From positions 108,041 to 172,040 of the forward strand of contig NZ_JARYZI010000008.1 of the NCBI RefSeq assembly GCF_029914245.1: a DNA stretch of 64,000 nucleotides, written 5' to 3'. The stretch comes from Fusibacter bizertensis (GTDB lineage: Bacteria > Bacillota > Clostridia > Peptostreptococcales > Acidaminobacteraceae). Each line of letters begins with the position of its first letter. The first letter of the stretch is position 1. This document shows positions 27,521 to 34,958 of this stretch, in pieces. Made by a program: the position numbers and the translations under genes. Under the pieces are notes generated by a model. It did no database searches and was not told the DNA's origin. It saw only the letters and a list, made by a program, of their open reading frames with translations.

Positions 27521-27803
27521 AAGAGCCCCATTATAAAGCCGAAAATGACAAGAAGTCCTCGGGTTTCACCCTGCGGATTGCCATTTTCAACTTTATAACG
27601 GGGCTCTTTTAGTACAATCATCGTTTTTAATCAACATCCATTGTGTGGGGAACAAGAAGTCCTCGGGTTTCACCCTGCGGATTGCCATTTTCAACTTTAT
27701 AATGGGGCTCTTTTAGTACAATCTTCATTTTTAATCAACATCCATTGTGTGGAGGACAAGAAGTCCTCGCCCTTTGGGCTGTGGATTGTCATTTTAAACT
27801 TAA
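27521..27803. repeat. 104-bp palindromic tandem repeat, 2.5 copies, with a long hairpin terminator
   Basis: Units of exactly 104 bp begin at 27548, 27652 and 27756; the third is partial and diverged. Before the first unit an inverted copy (AAGAGCCCCATTATAAAG, 27521-27538) pairs with CTTTATAA(C/T)GGGGCTCTT in unit 1 (27591-27608, one mismatch) and unit 2 (27695-27712, perfect). Inside each unit AGTCC...GGATT encloses GGGT/ACCC in copies 1-2 but GCCC/GGGC in copy 3, a compensatory change suggesting selection on folding. The last codons and stop of trkH lie within the third unit. It acts as terminator for degV and probably trkH, and looks like a multicopy REP-type element. Confidence 0.8.
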
Positions 27804-29276
27804 TAATTTTTTGGCTTTTTCTATTGCTAAAGATACTCCTGAGTATAACCCTATAAAGACTATAAACATTTCTAGTCTACCTAGAATCATTCCAAATATT
27901 AAGATGCCCAATGTACTGGTGTTCATATCAGATGTAGTTACACCAATTGATAAACCAACTGTTCCAAATGCCGATGCAAATTCAAACATTGAGTCTACTA
28001 GACTACTATTACTTGATAATGTTAATAGTAAAGTACCTATTACATAGATGACTAAATAAAATGTAACAAACCCTCTGGTATCATCAACAATTTCATGGTC
28101 TAGAGAGGTTTTTCCTTGTGCACGGTAATAAAAAGGGGCTGAGACTCTTCTTGAAGGACTAATGCGCTTAATTAAATTTTCATGTGCTGCCCGCAATACA
28201 ATGTAAACACGTGTCAGTTTGATTCCTCCTGCAGTTGAACCAATTCCCCCTCCTATTAACATTAGTATAATCAATAACCCAACCCCTACAGGTGGCCAGT
28301 TATTATACGTTACTGTTGAAAAACCGGTAGTTGAAAGTGCAGATACAACATTGAAAATAGCCACTCTAAAACTCTCACCTAAGTTTAAGTATACTTTGTA
28401 AAATAGCAAGACCGAAACAAGTGTTGTAAATACTGCAAGAATCAAAAACATAAATCGAACTTCACTGATCTTTATGAGTTGCTTGAATTTTCTTCTCATC
28501 AATAGTAACAAAACAGCAAAATTGGTAGTTCCAATGATCATAAGCACAATTGTTACAACTTCGATTCCAAGGCTATTATATGCGCCAATACTATCTGCTT
28601 TAGTTGAGAATCCACCCGTAGATAATGCTGACATCGCATGTAATAGACTATCAAAAAAAGGCATCCCAAACACGATATAAGAGAACGTTCCCACTATAAG
28701 CAATGCAACAAACATACTTGAAGTTATTCTCGCTGTTTTTTTAAGGTTTGGCATCAGTTTATCCGGATGCCCTTCTGCACTAAACAAATTCATCGCTTGT
28801 TTACCTTGAAGAAACATTACCATCACTAGCACAAATCCCAAACCACCACAAAATTGCATAAAACTACGATGAAACAAAAATATCGCAGGGGTACTTTCAA
28901 CATCCATCACTGATAATCCCGTCGTTGTCCATCCACTGACAGCTTCAAAGAGTGCTTTACTGAATGGAAGTTGCCTTGAAATCACAAAGGGAATAGCACC
29001 AGCTACAAAACCATACATCCAAGTAAAAAGTACTGTTATATGACTATTCTTCAATAGTTTTAACCATTGAAGATCATTTCTTTCCTTTTTTAGGGTGATG
29101 ACTAAAACCATTCCAAGTAGAATCGACAAAAAAGAAGGAATAAAAAAGGAAAAAAAGTACTTTGACTCACTTGGATAAAACGGTAAAACAAGCAACGGCA
29201 TTGCTAGTAATATACCAATTAAAATTATCAATTTCCCAAAATTATTCTTATCTTTAAAAAAAACAATATTTTTCAT
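27789..29276 (-). CDS. trkH: Trk-type potassium uptake channel subunit
   Basis: A 495-residue membrane protein of the Trk/Ktr superfamily with four M1-P-M2 repeats. Filter loops with conserved Gly are visible in SGWTTTGLSVMD, SALSTGGFSTK, SALSTTGFSTV and SAFGTVGLSIG. A helix GGGIGSTAGGIKLTRV lies between repeats 3 and 4. It moves K+ (and possibly Na+) across the plasma membrane under gating by RCK subunits. Start ATG 29276 overlaps the upstream RCK gene stop by 4 bp. The 3' end runs into the 104-bp repeat, so the C-terminus (KKLLSLK) may have been reshaped by the repeat. Confidence 0.93.
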   Translation of the reverse strand: MKNIVFFKDKNNFGKLIILIGILLAMPLLVLPFYPSESKYFFSFFIPSFLSILLGMVLVITLKKERNDLQWLKLLKNSHITVLFTWMYGFVAGAIPFVISRQLPFSKALFEAVSGWTTTGLSVMDVESTPAIFLFHRSFMQFCGGLGFVLVMVMFLQGKQAMNLFSAEGHPDKLMPNLKKTARITSSMFVALLIVGTFSYIVFGMPFFDSLLHAMSALSTGGFSTKADSIGAYNSLGIEVVTIVLMIIGTTNFAVLLLLMRRKFKQLIKISEVRFMFLILAVFTTLVSVLLFYKVYLNLGESFRVAIFNVVSALSTTGFSTVTYNNWPPVGVGLLIILMLIGGGIGSTAGGIKLTRVYIVLRAAHENLIKRISPSRRVSAPFYYRAQGKTSLDHEIVDDTRGFVTFYLVIYVIGTLLLTLSSNSSLVDSMFEFASAFGTVGLSIGVTTSDMNTSTLGILIFGMILGRLEMFIVFIGLYSGVSLAIEKAKKLLSLK

Positions 29277-29941
29277 AACCGTCCCGTCAACTCCTTAATT
29301 GCATTCATCTCTTGATTGGCCGCTGATATCAAAATAAGCTTATCACCACAATTTATCCTTGTATCTCCTCTTGGTATTGTAGTCCCTTCGCCATGTATGA
29401 TACAGCCTATAACTGATTCTTTTGGTAAGTTGATTTCCCACATTTTTTTACCAACTACTGGTGAAGATTCCAAAATTGGTACTTCAGCAATTCTTATTTT
29501 ACCTTCACCCGTAGGAATCATAGTCACAATCCCATCATAAAAAGCTTGCTGCTCAATTATGTTGGTGATGGCGTTTACTTCACAAATAACAGAATCAACA
29601 CCACTCATGTAAAAAAGTGATGACTTCAGTGGATCGTTTAGTATAGAAATGGTCTTTTTTACCTTAAATTTTTTTTTGCAAAGTTGACAAATTACTAAGT
29701 TATCTTCATCCTTAGGCGTCAACACTATTGCTAGATCAGCATATTCAATGTTAGCATCATCAAGTACAAAAGGTTTAGAACCATCTCCATTTATAACATT
29801 TATTTCTCTATTTTCGGCTAGAACGACGCTCTTATCGTAACTGCTATTAATAGCTGTTACTCGATAACCTTTGTTGATCAGAGAATCTGCCAACGAACGT
29901 GCTCTATTAAAACTTCCAATTAAAACAGCATGCTTTTTCAT
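29273..29941 (-). CDS. TrkA-type RCK regulator (N and C domains)
   Basis: A 222-residue cytoplasmic gating subunit. Residues 1-125 form a Rossmann RCK_N domain (AVLIGSFNRARSLADSLINKGYRVTAINSS, with a degenerate GxGxxG, here GSFNRA). Residues 145-220 are a TrkA_C (RCK_C) domain (VVGKKMWEINLPKESVIGCIIHGEG...GDKLILI), which binds small ligands, in Firmicutes often c-di-AMP. It starts at ATG 29941, overlapping the upstream single-domain RCK gene by 4 bp. The two RCK proteins probably form a mixed ring under TrkH. Confidence 0.9.
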   Translation of the reverse strand: MKKHAVLIGSFNRARSLADSLINKGYRVTAINSSYDKSVVLAENREINVINGDGSKPFVLDDANIEYADLAIVLTPKDEDNLVICQLCKKKFKVKKTISILNDPLKSSLFYMSGVDSVICEVNAITNIIEQQAFYDGIVTMIPTGEGKIRIAEVPILESSPVVGKKMWEINLPKESVIGCIIHGEGTTIPRGDTRINCGDKLILISAANQEMNAIKELTGRL

Positions 29942-30384
29942 ATTTTTGCTCCTCTCTTAACGGGATTGATCCTCTTGCTAATTTCATCAATAGACAATGT
30001 AACTGGGCTTATTGTCTCAATGCCCATATCACTGAAAATGCATTTTATTTCCGGATCATATAATCTCAACAAAACTCTAGGCACGTCAAAATTCAGCTTA
30101 CAAATCTGCGCTACCATTATATTGGAATTATCATTATTGGTTACTGCAATTAAAGTAGTAGCCTTATTTATTTGTGCCTCTTCAAGTACTTTATAATCTA
30201 ATGCGTCACCGATAAGTGTCAGTCCTCCATATGCAGGAGATAACTTCCGAAATGCACTTTTATCTCGATCGATAATTAGTACATCCAAATTGCTATTTGA
30301 TAACTCAGTAGCTAAACTAGCGCCCAATCTACCACATCCAATAATCACTGTATAAGTATTTGAAATTTTAGTATGATTTTTCAA
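29938..30384 (-). CDS. TrkA-type RCK protein, N domain only
   Basis: About 148 residues with an intact NAD-binding motif (VIIGCGRLGASLATELSNSNLDVLIIDRD). No TrkA_C domain follows. I chose TTG 30384, directly after GGAGGG at the end of the upstream gene, over an in-frame ATG at 30426 that lies within that gene and has no ribosome site. It is translated from an overlapping junction (one base from the TPR-gene stop) and overlaps the next RCK gene by 4 bp. Likely binds NAD(H) or ATP and gates TrkH together with its two-domain partner. Confidence 0.87.
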   Translation of the reverse strand: MKNHTKISNTYTVIIGCGRLGASLATELSNSNLDVLIIDRDKSAFRKLSPAYGGLTLIGDALDYKVLEEAQINKATTLIAVTNNDNSNIMVAQICKLNFDVPRVLLRLYDPEIKCIFSDMGIETISPVTLSIDEISKRINPVKRGAKI

Positions 30385-30385
30385 T

Positions 30386-30790
30386 TTAATCCCTCCTAAT
30401 AATGTGTCCAATACCTCGATTATCATAACTTACTTTGTAGTTATCAACATTTTCTTCTTCATCGATACAATCTGATTCATCATATGCACATTTTCCCTTT
30501 GAAAAAAAAGTACCATAATATTCAAGATTATGACGTGCTGGCAAATACATGGTATCTAACTCTAGTGCTATCCGAAAATGCTTCATAGCTGTACTATGTT
30601 CATCTGTTTTTTCTAATAAAATCCCATATAAATTATGAGGTTCTGGCGCATGAGGAAATTCCATAATCGCTTTCCTAATTAAATTTTCACTTTCTTCAAA
30701 GCACTCATCAATAATCAACTCTTTAATCTTTTTGAACAGCAATTTATTACTTTCATTTTTTTCTTGATTATTTTTTGTTGTCACGATCAT
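30386..30790 (-). CDS. Small TPR-like protein heading the Trk operon
   Basis: A 134-residue soluble protein. Residues 20-85 (FKKIKELIIDECFEESENLIRKAIMEFPHAPEPHNLYGILLEKTDEHSTAMKHFRIALELD) fit two tetratricopeptide repeats. The acidic tail (CAYDESDCIDEEENVD) has two Cys. Its stop lies within the ribosome site of the next gene, so it is coupled to the RCK/TrkH genes. I know of no defined role for such a protein; an adaptor for the channel or the nearby kinase is an inference from position only. Confidence 0.75.
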   Translation of the reverse strand: MIVTTKNNQEKNESNKLLFKKIKELIIDECFEESENLIRKAIMEFPHAPEPHNLYGILLEKTDEHSTAMKHFRIALELDTMYLPARHNLEYYGTFFSKGKCAYDESDCIDEEENVDNYKVSYDNRGIGHIIRRD

Positions 30791-30909
30791 TCATCTCCTT
30801 TTTATAGTAAATTTTATTGTTCTTATACTATAATGTTAGCAAAATTGATGTGTGCTGTGTGTGAGAAGTCCTTTCATGCTGTGAGGATTGTGTGAGTTTT
30901 TTTGTACAT

Positions 30910-30947
30910 AAAAAGCCACTAAAGTAAATTTAACTACTTTAGTGGCT
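30910..30947 (-). terminator. Terminator of the kdpDE-like operon
   Basis: AGCCACTAAAGTA and TACTTTAGTGGCT form a 13-bp perfect stem. TTTTT follows on the minus strand, so most transcripts from the two-component genes stop before the Trk operon. Confidence 0.85.
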
Positions 30948-30963
30948 CTGTTAATCTTTTTGC

Positions 30964-31662
30964 CTATATATCTTTCATCCTATAACCAACACCTATTTCT
31001 GTGACAATATACTGTGGTTTTGCAGGATTTGATTCTATTTTTCTTCTAAGTCCCGCCATCAATGTCCTAAGTGCTTGGGTATCATCTCCATATTCCACCC
31101 CCCAAACCTTTTGAATTATATATCGCGTTGTTAAAACTTTTCCAATATTCTTAAAAAATAAAGCTAACAAACTATATTCCATTGGTGTCATATGAACTTC
31201 CACTTCTCTTAAATAAACCAAGCGTTTGCTCAAATCAATTTTTAAATCGTCCTTTATCAAAATAGTATTTGTATCGTTTCCTATATTTTTGCGCAAATGT
31301 CTAATTGCTACTCTAATTCTAGCCATTAGTTCTGTAGTCGAGAATGGCTTAGTCAAAAAATCATCTGCTCCAATATCTAGTGCAGCAGCTTTTTCCTTAT
31401 CCTGGTCACGAGCCGATATTACTAAAATAGGAATATCAGACCATTCTCGAACTTTTTCAATCACTTCCATACCATCAAAATCAGGTAATCCTAAATCTAG
31501 TAGAATCAAATCGATATGCCCAAGTACTATCATTTCCAGTGCGCCTTGTGCACTATCGACAGCTTGATATCTAAATCCTTCTTGTTTCAATGCATAACAT
31601 ATAAACCGACTAATCTGAACATCATCTTCTACTACAAGTATATTCTCATCATAATTAATCAT
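30964..31662 (-). CDS. KdpE-like OmpR-family response regulator
   Basis: A 232-residue regulator. The receiver domain has the acidic pair E12/D13-D14, phospho-acceptor D56 (LLDLGLPDFDG) and K106-like KPFSTTELMARIRVAIRH. The C-terminal winged helix (IDLSKRLVYLREVEVHMTPMEYSLLALFFKNIGKVLTTRYIIQKVWG...DTQALRTLMAGLRRKIE) is typical of KdpE. It overlaps the kinase gene by 8 bp. Without kdpFABC nearby, the likely target is the adjacent Trk operon, whose promoter region begins about 170 bp downstream past the terminator. Confidence 0.9.
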   Translation of the reverse strand: MINYDENILVVEDDVQISRFICYALKQEGFRYQAVDSAQGALEMIVLGHIDLILLDLGLPDFDGMEVIEKVREWSDIPILVISARDQDKEKAAALDIGADDFLTKPFSTTELMARIRVAIRHLRKNIGNDTNTILIKDDLKIDLSKRLVYLREVEVHMTPMEYSLLALFFKNIGKVLTTRYIIQKVWGVEYGDDTQALRTLMAGLRRKIESNPAKPQYIVTEIGVGYRMKDI

Positions 31663-33184
31663 TTATTTGCTCCTCCAATGGCAATGAAAAAGTAACCTCT
31701 AAACCATTACTATCTTTTCTATTTTCAATAGTGATCGTCCCGTCGTGTGCTCTAATAATCGCATCACATATAGACAACCCCAATCCCATACCTGATTTTG
31801 AACTGCTATTTTCATTTTTTCCAGTATAAAATTGATCAAGCACATGTGGCAAATCCAATGTGGATATGCCACTACCACTGTCTTTAACAGTAAATAGAGC
31901 TATGCGACTCGTCTTTAAAATGCCAACTGCTATACTGATTTCACTATCAATACTGGTAAACTTATGTGCATTATCCAAAAGGTTCAGAAGGACTTGCTCA
32001 ATTAATTTGGCATCCATAGGAACAGAAAATGCTTCTTCTGGAACTTCAACGATGACTTCTCGCCCTTTTGCTCTTAATAAAAAGCGTTCCACAGCACTTC
32101 CAACGATCTCTTCAACTACTTCAAGTTGTTTCTTTAAAACTAATTTACCTTCTTGAAGTCGCGTTAAACACAATATATTCTCTACGAGAGCATGCAGCCA
32201 TTTAGCATCATTATAAATGTTATCTATTAAAATATATCTCTGATCTATCGCTTCTGTCATATCTAAAAGCATCTCTGAAGTTCCCATTATTCCAGCTAAT
32301 GGCGTTCTTAAATCATGAGAGATAGACCTCAAAAGCGTTCCTCTATAGCGTTCTTGGATCGCTTCTTCTCGTTCTCTAATTCTTTGGTTGGATACTCTTA
32401 TGCGATCCATCGCCAGCGCTGTACTTTCAATCATCGAGTGAAGTAGTCGATTTTGAATTTCATCCATTTTTTGTGCCTCTTCTAATGGAATTCTTACGAT
32501 ACCCAGTATACTTTCTCTTCCGTAGATTGGCCAATCATGGAACTCATCGCCTTCATAATAACTCTCATGTAAATTTTCGATTTTTCTCTTAATTTCCTTT
32601 TTCTCTTTTACATTTCTACATACTTGATCTCCTGCTTTATTTCGCTGAACATAGGCGTTTTCAGGTGTTCCATCTTCATCAAAGCAAAGAATTGCGGCAT
32701 TTGTAGAAAACCGATCAGTCAACGCATCAACTACTATTGAAGCAATCACTTCAATATCGTAGGCATCTGTTAATTGATTTGTTAATTTGAATAAGGTATT
32801 GCTTTCCGCTTCTTTTTCTCTTGCAATTAATTCACTTTTTTTCACAAGCGAAGTCATTGTACTTGTTATAATTGATGTTACAGTCATGATCACAAAAGTA
32901 ATAACGTAGCTAGAATCCAATACAGAAAGTGATAAGTAAGGTACAGTAAAAAAATAGTTGAAAGCTAATGTCGCTAGTATGGATGCAACAATTCCGATTG
33001 CAATGCCATCAACTAATCTAGCATATACAAGTACTGTCAGTAAATATACAATCACAATATTAGTTTCAGGAAAACCCATCTTTTTAAAGACAATCCCCAC
33101 TACTGAAGCCAAAAGAATAAATAAACTCATTAAGAGTAATTTGAATCCAATTTTTCGTTTATCAGTTAAATATTTATAAATCAA
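31655..33184 (-). CDS. Short KdpD-like sensor histidine kinase (DUF4118)
   Basis: 509 residues. Residues 12-115 hold the four-helix DUF4118 membrane domain of KdpD, residues 130-265 a GAF-like domain, then HisKA with phospho-acceptor H290 (RSISHDLRTPLAGIMG) and a HATPase with N, G1 and G2 boxes (LLDNAHKF, VKDSGSGIS, GMGLGLSI). Full-length KdpD (about 890 residues) also has an N-terminal KdpD/USP cytoplasmic sensor; that part is missing, so K+ or osmotic sensing must rest on the membrane and GAF parts. Start is TTG 33184, 6 nt after GGAGGG. Confidence 0.9.
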   Translation of the reverse strand: MIYKYLTDKRKIGFKLLLMSLFILLASVVGIVFKKMGFPETNIVIVYLLTVLVYARLVDGIAIGIVASILATLAFNYFFTVPYLSLSVLDSSYVITFVIMTVTSIITSTMTSLVKKSELIAREKEAESNTLFKLTNQLTDAYDIEVIASIVVDALTDRFSTNAAILCFDEDGTPENAYVQRNKAGDQVCRNVKEKKEIKRKIENLHESYYEGDEFHDWPIYGRESILGIVRIPLEEAQKMDEIQNRLLHSMIESTALAMDRIRVSNQRIREREEAIQERYRGTLLRSISHDLRTPLAGIMGTSEMLLDMTEAIDQRYILIDNIYNDAKWLHALVENILCLTRLQEGKLVLKKQLEVVEEIVGSAVERFLLRAKGREVIVEVPEEAFSVPMDAKLIEQVLLNLLDNAHKFTSIDSEISIAVGILKTSRIALFTVKDSGSGISTLDLPHVLDQFYTGKNENSSSKSGMGLGLSICDAIIRAHDGTITIENRKDSNGLEVTFSLPLEEQIND

Positions 33185-33343
33185 GTCGATCCCTCCATAT
33201 AAATAAAATACTATTTATTAAGTACTACCATTATAGTATTCTTATATAATATTATATTTCGGTATGTGCATAAAAGCTAGTTAATATGAATTTCTGATAA
33301 TTGAGTATAAATTATATTGATTCAATATGTCTTCTCAGTATGG

Positions 33344-33379
33344 AAAAAAAAAACCTACAATATATAAAATGTAGGTTTT
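33344..33379 (-). terminator. Terminator in the 33.2-33.4 kb gap
   Basis: AAACCTACA and TGTAGGTTT form the stem. About ten T residues follow on the minus strand. It would end transcripts from the 33.4-34.7 kb genes. The rest of the 33185-33420 gap holds only AT-rich sequence. Confidence 0.8.
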
Positions 33380-33420
33380 CATCGCTTTTTCTACGGTGTG
33401 GTTAAAGGTATTTTCTATTT

Positions 33421-33600
33421 TTATCTAGTACAAGGACAAACTAGCATCCAACGATGTGTATCATAAAACTTTTCTGGTCTAAGTATACCATTTTCATACC
33501 AATGCATCATTTCTTTATGCAGTTTAAAAACAGTCCAATTCGAGTAATCTTTATTGCCACCTACTCCTCTATTACGACTTTCGTATCGATCATCATGTTG
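33421..33600 (-). pseudogene. Coding-looking frame without a start codon (gene fragment?)
   Basis: On the minus strand a frame offset from the membrane-protein gene reads DDRYESRNRGVGGNKDY, then SNWTVFKLHKEMMHWYENG, then ILRPEKFYDTHRWMLVCPC, ending at TAA 33421-33423. It has a protein-like composition (three Trp, a CPC motif) but no ATG, GTG or TTG for at least 90 codons upstream, where a TGA interrupts the frame. It begins inside the 3' end of the neighbouring gene. It may be a truncated gene, or the end of that gene's product after a frameshift. I do not recognise the family. Confidence 0.4.
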
Positions 33601-34025
33601 ATATGAGATTGAATATATGGAAATGAAAACATGAAAAGAAACGTTAAAAGCGCTGCTGTACTGGTAGATATGGTTTTCTTCATCCCAGCAGATTTTTGTA
33701 TCGTTTCAATTTCAATCACTAGTGAAACCACATTATAGATGATCAATAATAAAAAACTTACATTTAAAATATTACTAATATTTACAAGCATTTCACCGTC
33801 AATTTGACTAGCATTTGAACGGATAATACTCATAGCTATCGTGCCAAGAACGAAGGCACTTGCAAATATAGTAACTCTTTTTTCCACATTAAAAATTGCT
33901 TTATTCTTCAATCTGTTGATGCGTTTCATATTATCAAATAACATATAGTAAAAATAAAAACTGAGGGTCACTACCCCAAGTAAAAAGATCATAAAAGGAT
34001 TCTTTCTTTTCAAAAGTCGCACCAT
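33561..34025 (-). CDS. Small integral membrane protein, possibly DUF4234-like
   Basis: A 154-residue protein with four hydrophobic segments (about 13-29, 48-64, 82-105 and 118-138). The N-terminus RKNPFMIFLLGVVTLSFYFYYMLFDNMKRIN resembles the opening of DUF4234 proteins, but the match is weak. No catalytic residue pattern is seen. It lies 46 bp downstream of the AlkZ-related gene on the same strand. Another coding-looking frame overlaps its 3' end (33421-33600), so a sequence frameshift near its stop is possible, and its true C-terminus is uncertain. Confidence 0.6.
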   Translation of the reverse strand: MVRLLKRKNPFMIFLLGVVTLSFYFYYMLFDNMKRINRLKNKAIFNVEKRVTIFASAFVLGTIAMSIIRSNASQIDGEMLVNISNILNVSFLLLIIYNVVSLVIEIETIQKSAGMKKTISTSTAALLTFLFMFSFPYIQSHINMMIDTKVVIEE

Positions 34026-34071
34026 CCTAAAGTTTTATTGTTTAAAAAACATATCGGTACACGGCTTACCT

Positions 34072-34749
34072 TTACCCATTGATAAACTTAGTCACTTTTT
34101 TAAGATTCGCCTGAGGATTAAGTGATAGGATTTGCGCTTTGATTTTTTCTGCTGCCTCTACAGGGGAAATACGATCCGCTTTTTCGAAGACTTCCGCTGA
34201 AAAATACCGCTCTACAGTGCAAAATACAGTGGAAGACCAGCCAAACTCCGCACCGAACTGTGAAGTCTTACGTTTACGACCACACATGGTGATAAACATC
34301 TTCATCTGAAGTCCCGTAATTGCCTTTTCAAACTCCGACTTGTTTTCTTTTGAAAAGCCTGCGAGCCGTTTGATTTCATGAAATGGTATGGCGTCATATG
34401 CATTTATTACATCATAAACGCGCTTTTCAGCTGCAGTGATATAACCATCTAAGAAGGCCTCTTCAAAAGTTTTTCCCTTGCGCCTTGCGCAGAGAAAGTA
34501 TGGATACCAGTCTCTTGAGATAAAGCCACTCTTTTTAAAAAAGAGCTTCGCATAGGCAATATCATCTCTATCTTCCAAAACTTTGATGCGCCATTCCCAA
34601 GGATCGTATGCCACTACTCCACTATGCCACTTGATATTTTCATCAAAATAATTGCTCAGTGCAAAAACGCCTTCATCGTTTTCTCCACCCATGGAAAAAC
34701 CACATGTGAGAAGATTTTCTACAAAAGAATCAAAGTTTGTGATCAACAT
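34072..34749 (-). CDS. AlkZ-related winged-helix protein
   Basis: A 225-residue protein of the kind annotated 'AlkZ-related'. Recognisable blocks are SGFISRDWYPYFLCARRKGKTFEEAFLDGYIT, IPFHEIKRLAGFSKENKSEFEKAITGLQMKMFITMCGRKRK, and GWSSTVFCTVERYF. The middle block has the shape of a winged helix. True AlkZ is a DNA glycosylase for crosslinks, but this family lacks an established activity, and the AlkZ QxQ catalytic motif is not seen. It may bind DNA. Start ATG 34749 follows AAGGAGGA. No SOS-type box was found upstream. Confidence 0.7.
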   Translation of the reverse strand: MLITNFDSFVENLLTCGFSMGGENDEGVFALSNYFDENIKWHSGVVAYDPWEWRIKVLEDRDDIAYAKLFFKKSGFISRDWYPYFLCARRKGKTFEEAFLDGYITAAEKRVYDVINAYDAIPFHEIKRLAGFSKENKSEFEKAITGLQMKMFITMCGRKRKTSQFGAEFGWSSTVFCTVERYFSAEVFEKADRISPVEAAEKIKAQILSLNPQANLKKVTKFING

Positions 34750-34958
34750 GATATTTGTCCTCCTTAATTAATACCCCTTGTATATTTTCATCAACTATAT
34801 TTATAATTATACTTTACTCAATTATACACTATAGCTCTTAAAAAACCTGTTCCATTAATTTTTTCTAAATAAATATACATGTATTTATTGATTACTGGGC
34901 AGTAGACTAAATGACTATATTAATTTCTATAATTGATTCCTCAAAAAAATATACACTT

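Noticed and set aside
27406..27621. Minus-strand 71-codon frame (MIVLKEPRYKVENGNPQG...) across the degV end and the repeat
   Set aside because: It runs through the palindromic repeat and into degV in reverse; the same peptide recurs in the next repeat unit with an early stop, so it follows from the repeat, not from selection on a protein.
29938..30426. ATG 30426 as start of the single-domain RCK gene
   Set aside because: It lies within the upstream gene with no ribosome site; TTG 30384 follows GGAGGG and begins exactly before the RCK domain.
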